Source of the DNA: an uncultured Lachnospiraceae bacterium
GTDB taxonomy: Bacteria; Bacillota; Clostridia; Lachnospirales; Lachnospiraceae
Assembly (NCBI GenBank): GCA_947625205.1
Contig: CANQNN010000017.1
Coordinates: 1-53,732, forward strand
Reading direction: 5' to 3'
DNA length: 53,732 nt
Shown here: positions 51,832 through 53,732 of the stretch, one piece after another
Layout: every line of letters begins with the position of its first letter
How positions within the stretch are numbered: position 1 is the first letter of the stretch
The notes under the pieces: model-generated
The model's input: the letters and a program-made list of their open reading frames with translations, nothing else
What the model was told of the DNA's origin: nothing
Databases searched by the model: none
Program-made: the position numbers and the translations under genes

Positions 51832-53034
51832 ATGAACAACGTTAGAGATTACCTGAAAAAGAAAAAGGAAAGACAGAACGAAAACAGCCGGATAAGCTAT
51901 CGTGAGAAGATCAAAAACCACAAGTTCACCATTTTTTACCGGACGATTCTGGTGTTCGTCCTGATCGTGGCGGTCATTGCCGCAGTTTATGTTCAGTGGA
52001 AAAATAAAACATACACGCAGATGAATGTACTGGCGTCCGCACCGATCAGTATAACGCAGGGTTCAGATCTTCTGTCGTTTTCCGGGCATCTTCTGACGTA
52101 CAGTAAAGACGGAGCGGGCTGCATGGATATCAAAGGGAACGCTGTCTGGAATCAGACCTTTGAGATGCAGAATCCTATGGTGGATATATGTCAGAATGTG
52201 GTTGCCATAGGTGATTACAATGGCAGAAATATATATGTAATGGATACAAACGGCATTATGGGCAACATCACGACCAATAAGCCCGTGCGCAGTTTTCGTG
52301 TGGCGGCCAACGGTGTTGTAGCAGTCGTTTTGGACGATAGGGATACTACATGGATATATTTGTATGATGCGCAGGGCAACGAGCTGGCGCGGTTTCGCAC
52401 CACAATGAAAGAGAGCGGGTATCCTGTGAGCCTGTCCATTTCTCCGAATGCGCAGCTGGTGTGCGTTTCATATCTGTATGTTGACAGCGGACAGGTCAAG
52501 TCCAGCGTGGCGTTTTACAACTTCGGCGAGGTGGGACAGAACAGTACCAATAATTATGTCAGCGGCTATGACTACCTGAATGTTATCGTGCCTTTTACGG
52601 CGTTTGTGGATAACAAGTCGCTGTTTGCGGTATCTGATGACAGAATCATGTTCTACAGCGGAGCACAGAAACCGGTCAGTGTGGCGGAGAATCTGACCAA
52701 TGATACGGTGCAGAGCATATATTACGGTGACGAATACGTGGGTCTGGTCTATATCAGCAGTGAGAGCAGTAACCGATACCGTCTGGATGTATATCATAAA
52801 TCAGGAGAGTTAAAACAGTCCATTGAGTTTGATATGGAATACCGGGATATTCTGTTCCATAACGATCAGATCATCATCTATAATGAATCGGAGTGCAGCA
52901 TCTACAGTATCGGCGGGACGGAAAAGTACAGCGGGCAGTTTGAAAAAACCGTTCTGGTGCTCATACCCCAGAACAATGCGTACCGGTATATGGTTGTGAC
53001 CCCGGAATCCGTTGATACGGTGGAGCTGCAATAA
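51832..53034 (+). CDS. DUF5711-type membrane-anchored beta-propeller-like protein
   Basis: 400 residues; the start at 51832 has GAAGAGGAAC upstream. A basic N-terminus (DYLKKKKERQNENSRISYRE), one helix (about 37-54, VFVLIVAVIAAVY) and an extracellular repeat domain of beta blades (VVAIGDYNGRNIYVMD, then VVAVVLDDRDTTWIYLYD and YLYVDSGQVKSSVAFYNFG). The repeat pattern is WD40/PQQ-propeller-like. DUF5711 is my recollection of the family. It probably folds at the cell surface in the same operon as the LysM and CvpA-like genes; its role is unknown. Confidence 0.78.
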   Translation: MNNVRDYLKKKKERQNENSRISYREKIKNHKFTIFYRTILVFVLIVAVIAAVYVQWKNKTYTQMNVLASAPISITQGSDLLSFSGHLLTYSKDGAGCMDIKGNAVWNQTFEMQNPMVDICQNVVAIGDYNGRNIYVMDTNGIMGNITTNKPVRSFRVAANGVVAVVLDDRDTTWIYLYDAQGNELARFRTTMKESGYPVSLSISPNAQLVCVSYLYVDSGQVKSSVAFYNFGEVGQNSTNNYVSGYDYLNVIVPFTAFVDNKSLFAVSDDRIMFYSGAQKPVSVAENLTNDTVQSIYYGDEYVGLVYISSESSNRYRLDVYHKSGELKQSIEFDMEYRDILFHNDQIIIYNESECSIYSIGGTEKYSGQFEKTVLVLIPQNNAYRYMVVTPESVDTVELQ

Positions 53035-53083
53035 ATATGCGGCTGCGGAACAAAAGATGTTAGTGACAGAAAGATGCGTTTGA

Positions 53084-53473
53084 ATGACAAAATTTATTTT
53101 TGTGCTTGTAATATTTCTTCTATTTATATGGAGGATCAAAAAAGGATTCCGTAATGGGATCATGAGAGAGATCGTCACTATTATTTCGGGAGTGATCGCC
53201 CTTATCAGTGCCGGGCTTGCTTTCTTTGCGTATTCCAGTTACAGACAAAAGGCTCCGAGCCTGTTTGCGCTGTGTGCGGCCGGATTGATTGTGACCGGTA
53301 TTGTCTTTAAGCTGTGTAATCTTATTTTTCGGCCGATTCTGGCCTTAAGCAATCTTTCGATAATCGGAGGACTCAATAAAATGCTTGGGGCGGTTATGGG
53401 AGCGGTGGAAGCGGCGGCGCTTTCTTTCCTGTTATATTACGGGCTTGATCATATGGGAATTTACGTGCTGTAA
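53084..53473 (+). CDS. CvpA-like small membrane protein
   Basis: 129 residues with four predicted helices: FIFVLVIFLLFIWRIKKGFRN, then IVTIISGVIALISAGLAFFAY, LFALCAAGLIVTGIVFKL and AVEAAALSFLLYYGL. The pattern R.KKGFRNGIMREIV and the SIIGGLNKMLGAVMGAVEA segment match CvpA-family proteins. CvpA-family members affect envelope functions. A weak ribosome site (AGAAAG) precedes the ATG. Confidence 0.72.
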   Translation: MTKFIFVLVIFLLFIWRIKKGFRNGIMREIVTIISGVIALISAGLAFFAYSSYRQKAPSLFALCAAGLIVTGIVFKLCNLIFRPILALSNLSIIGGLNKMLGAVMGAVEAAALSFLLYYGLDHMGIYVL

Positions 53474-53548
53474 ATGTCGTTTCATATTTCTTTTTGGCAC
53501 AGACGGTCACCCTGATTTTTCTTCGGTAAAAACCCTTTGTAAGCCTGT

Positions 53549-53608
53549 AAAAAAATTTTGGTAAAGTTTTGAAAATCTGTTGACATTTACGGAACCATCT
53601 GATATTAT
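53549..53608 (+). promoter_or_regulatory. strong promoter with UP element, probably of an rRNA operon
   Basis: TTGACA (53580-53585), a 17-base spacer and TATTAT (53603-53608) are preceded by phased A/T tracts (53549-53575). The first transcribed bases (near 53615, AAAGTCGC) resemble stringently controlled rRNA promoters. Confidence 0.65.
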
Positions 53609-53614
53609 ATGAAA

Positions 53615-53732
53615 GTCGCACGCTGATGAATTACAGGCGCGCGGCGGGGAAGAAGCAGAGACTTCCCGTGCCGGACCGATAGCGGACCGGCAGCAGCACC
53701 TTGACAGACAGACAGTAATGCAGCCCTGAAAA
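53615..53732 (+). other. leader of a probable rRNA operon, cut by the right edge
   Basis: About 118 bases after the strong promoter contain no reading frame with a ribosome site. They show CCGGACCGATAGCGGACCGG-type pairing and an ending with CACCTTGACAGACAGACAG and GTAATGCAGCCCTGAAAA. This tail resembles the sequence just before 16S rRNA in Lachnospiraceae as I remember it; the 16S start itself would lie just beyond the window. Confidence 0.5.

Noticed and set aside
1..53732. Insertion sequences, integrases, prophage genes
   Set aside because: I looked for transposase, integrase and phage structural signatures and terminal inverted repeats and found none.

Overview
The window looks like a chromosome segment from a gut-type Lachnospiraceae bacterium (Firmicutes, Clostridia). 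The evidence is the AGGAGG-type ribosome sites, the moderate GC content, the long clostridial-type SRP RNA, a TTG/GTG start here and there, and the family set (CdaR regulator beside an MsmX/UgpC-type ATPase, DUF624, DUF5672, and a dnaX-ybaB-recR string). I cannot name the genus.

Left part (1-6.8 kb): a MATE exporter cut by the left edge (minus strand); a type I toxin-antitoxin-like locus with a 34-residue membrane toxin and a predicted antisense RNA; an AT-rich two-gene cassette encoding an SMC/ABC-type ATPase and a TOPRIM/RloB-like partner, a probable phage-defence module; then a BlaI/BlaR1-like repressor and metalloprotease pair and a convergent XRE regulator.

Housekeeping and signalling (7-27 kb): a cytosolic GH9 hydrolase, methionine aminopeptidase with a SEC-C finger, a coiled-coil membrane protein, metG, an alpha/beta hydrolase, a small anchored protein and a D-2-hydroxyacid dehydrogenase. 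A signalling block follows: a receiver protein with an 11-unit Gly/Gln repeat, a PocR-type hybrid kinase, a GNAT enzyme, a tandem HD/HD-GYP protein, a YesL/DUF624 membrane protein and a GGDEF cyclase. Next come csoR and copA under a clear CsoR operator; copA carries a C-terminal CopZ-like domain that has its own internal ribosome site.

Sugar and surface-glycan part (27-45 kb): the MsmX/UgpC ATPase, a CdaR-type regulator, SRP RNA (minus strand), then a cluster of large multi-pass membrane proteins (DUF2142, two PTPS-related/YfhO-like proteins), an ABC exporter and a DUF5672 glycosyltransferase-like protein. The cluster has a terminator-containing leader and two poly-G tracts (9 G and 8 G) at equivalent positions in consecutive genes; the 8-G tract breaks the reading frame that its paralog keeps open. 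This is the strongest candidate for an undescribed system: a phase-variable surface-glycan locus. A chemoreceptor and a GH31 glycosidase follow.

Right part (45-53.7 kb): tRNA-Ser(CGA), tadA, a PFK with mixed donor-site residues, dnaX-ybaB-recR, aldose 1-epimerase, a LysM protein, a DUF5711-type anchored beta-propeller-like protein and a CvpA-like protein. The last 150 bases hold a strong UP-element promoter and what looks like an rRNA-operon leader. I see no insertion sequence, integrase, prophage or CRISPR array.
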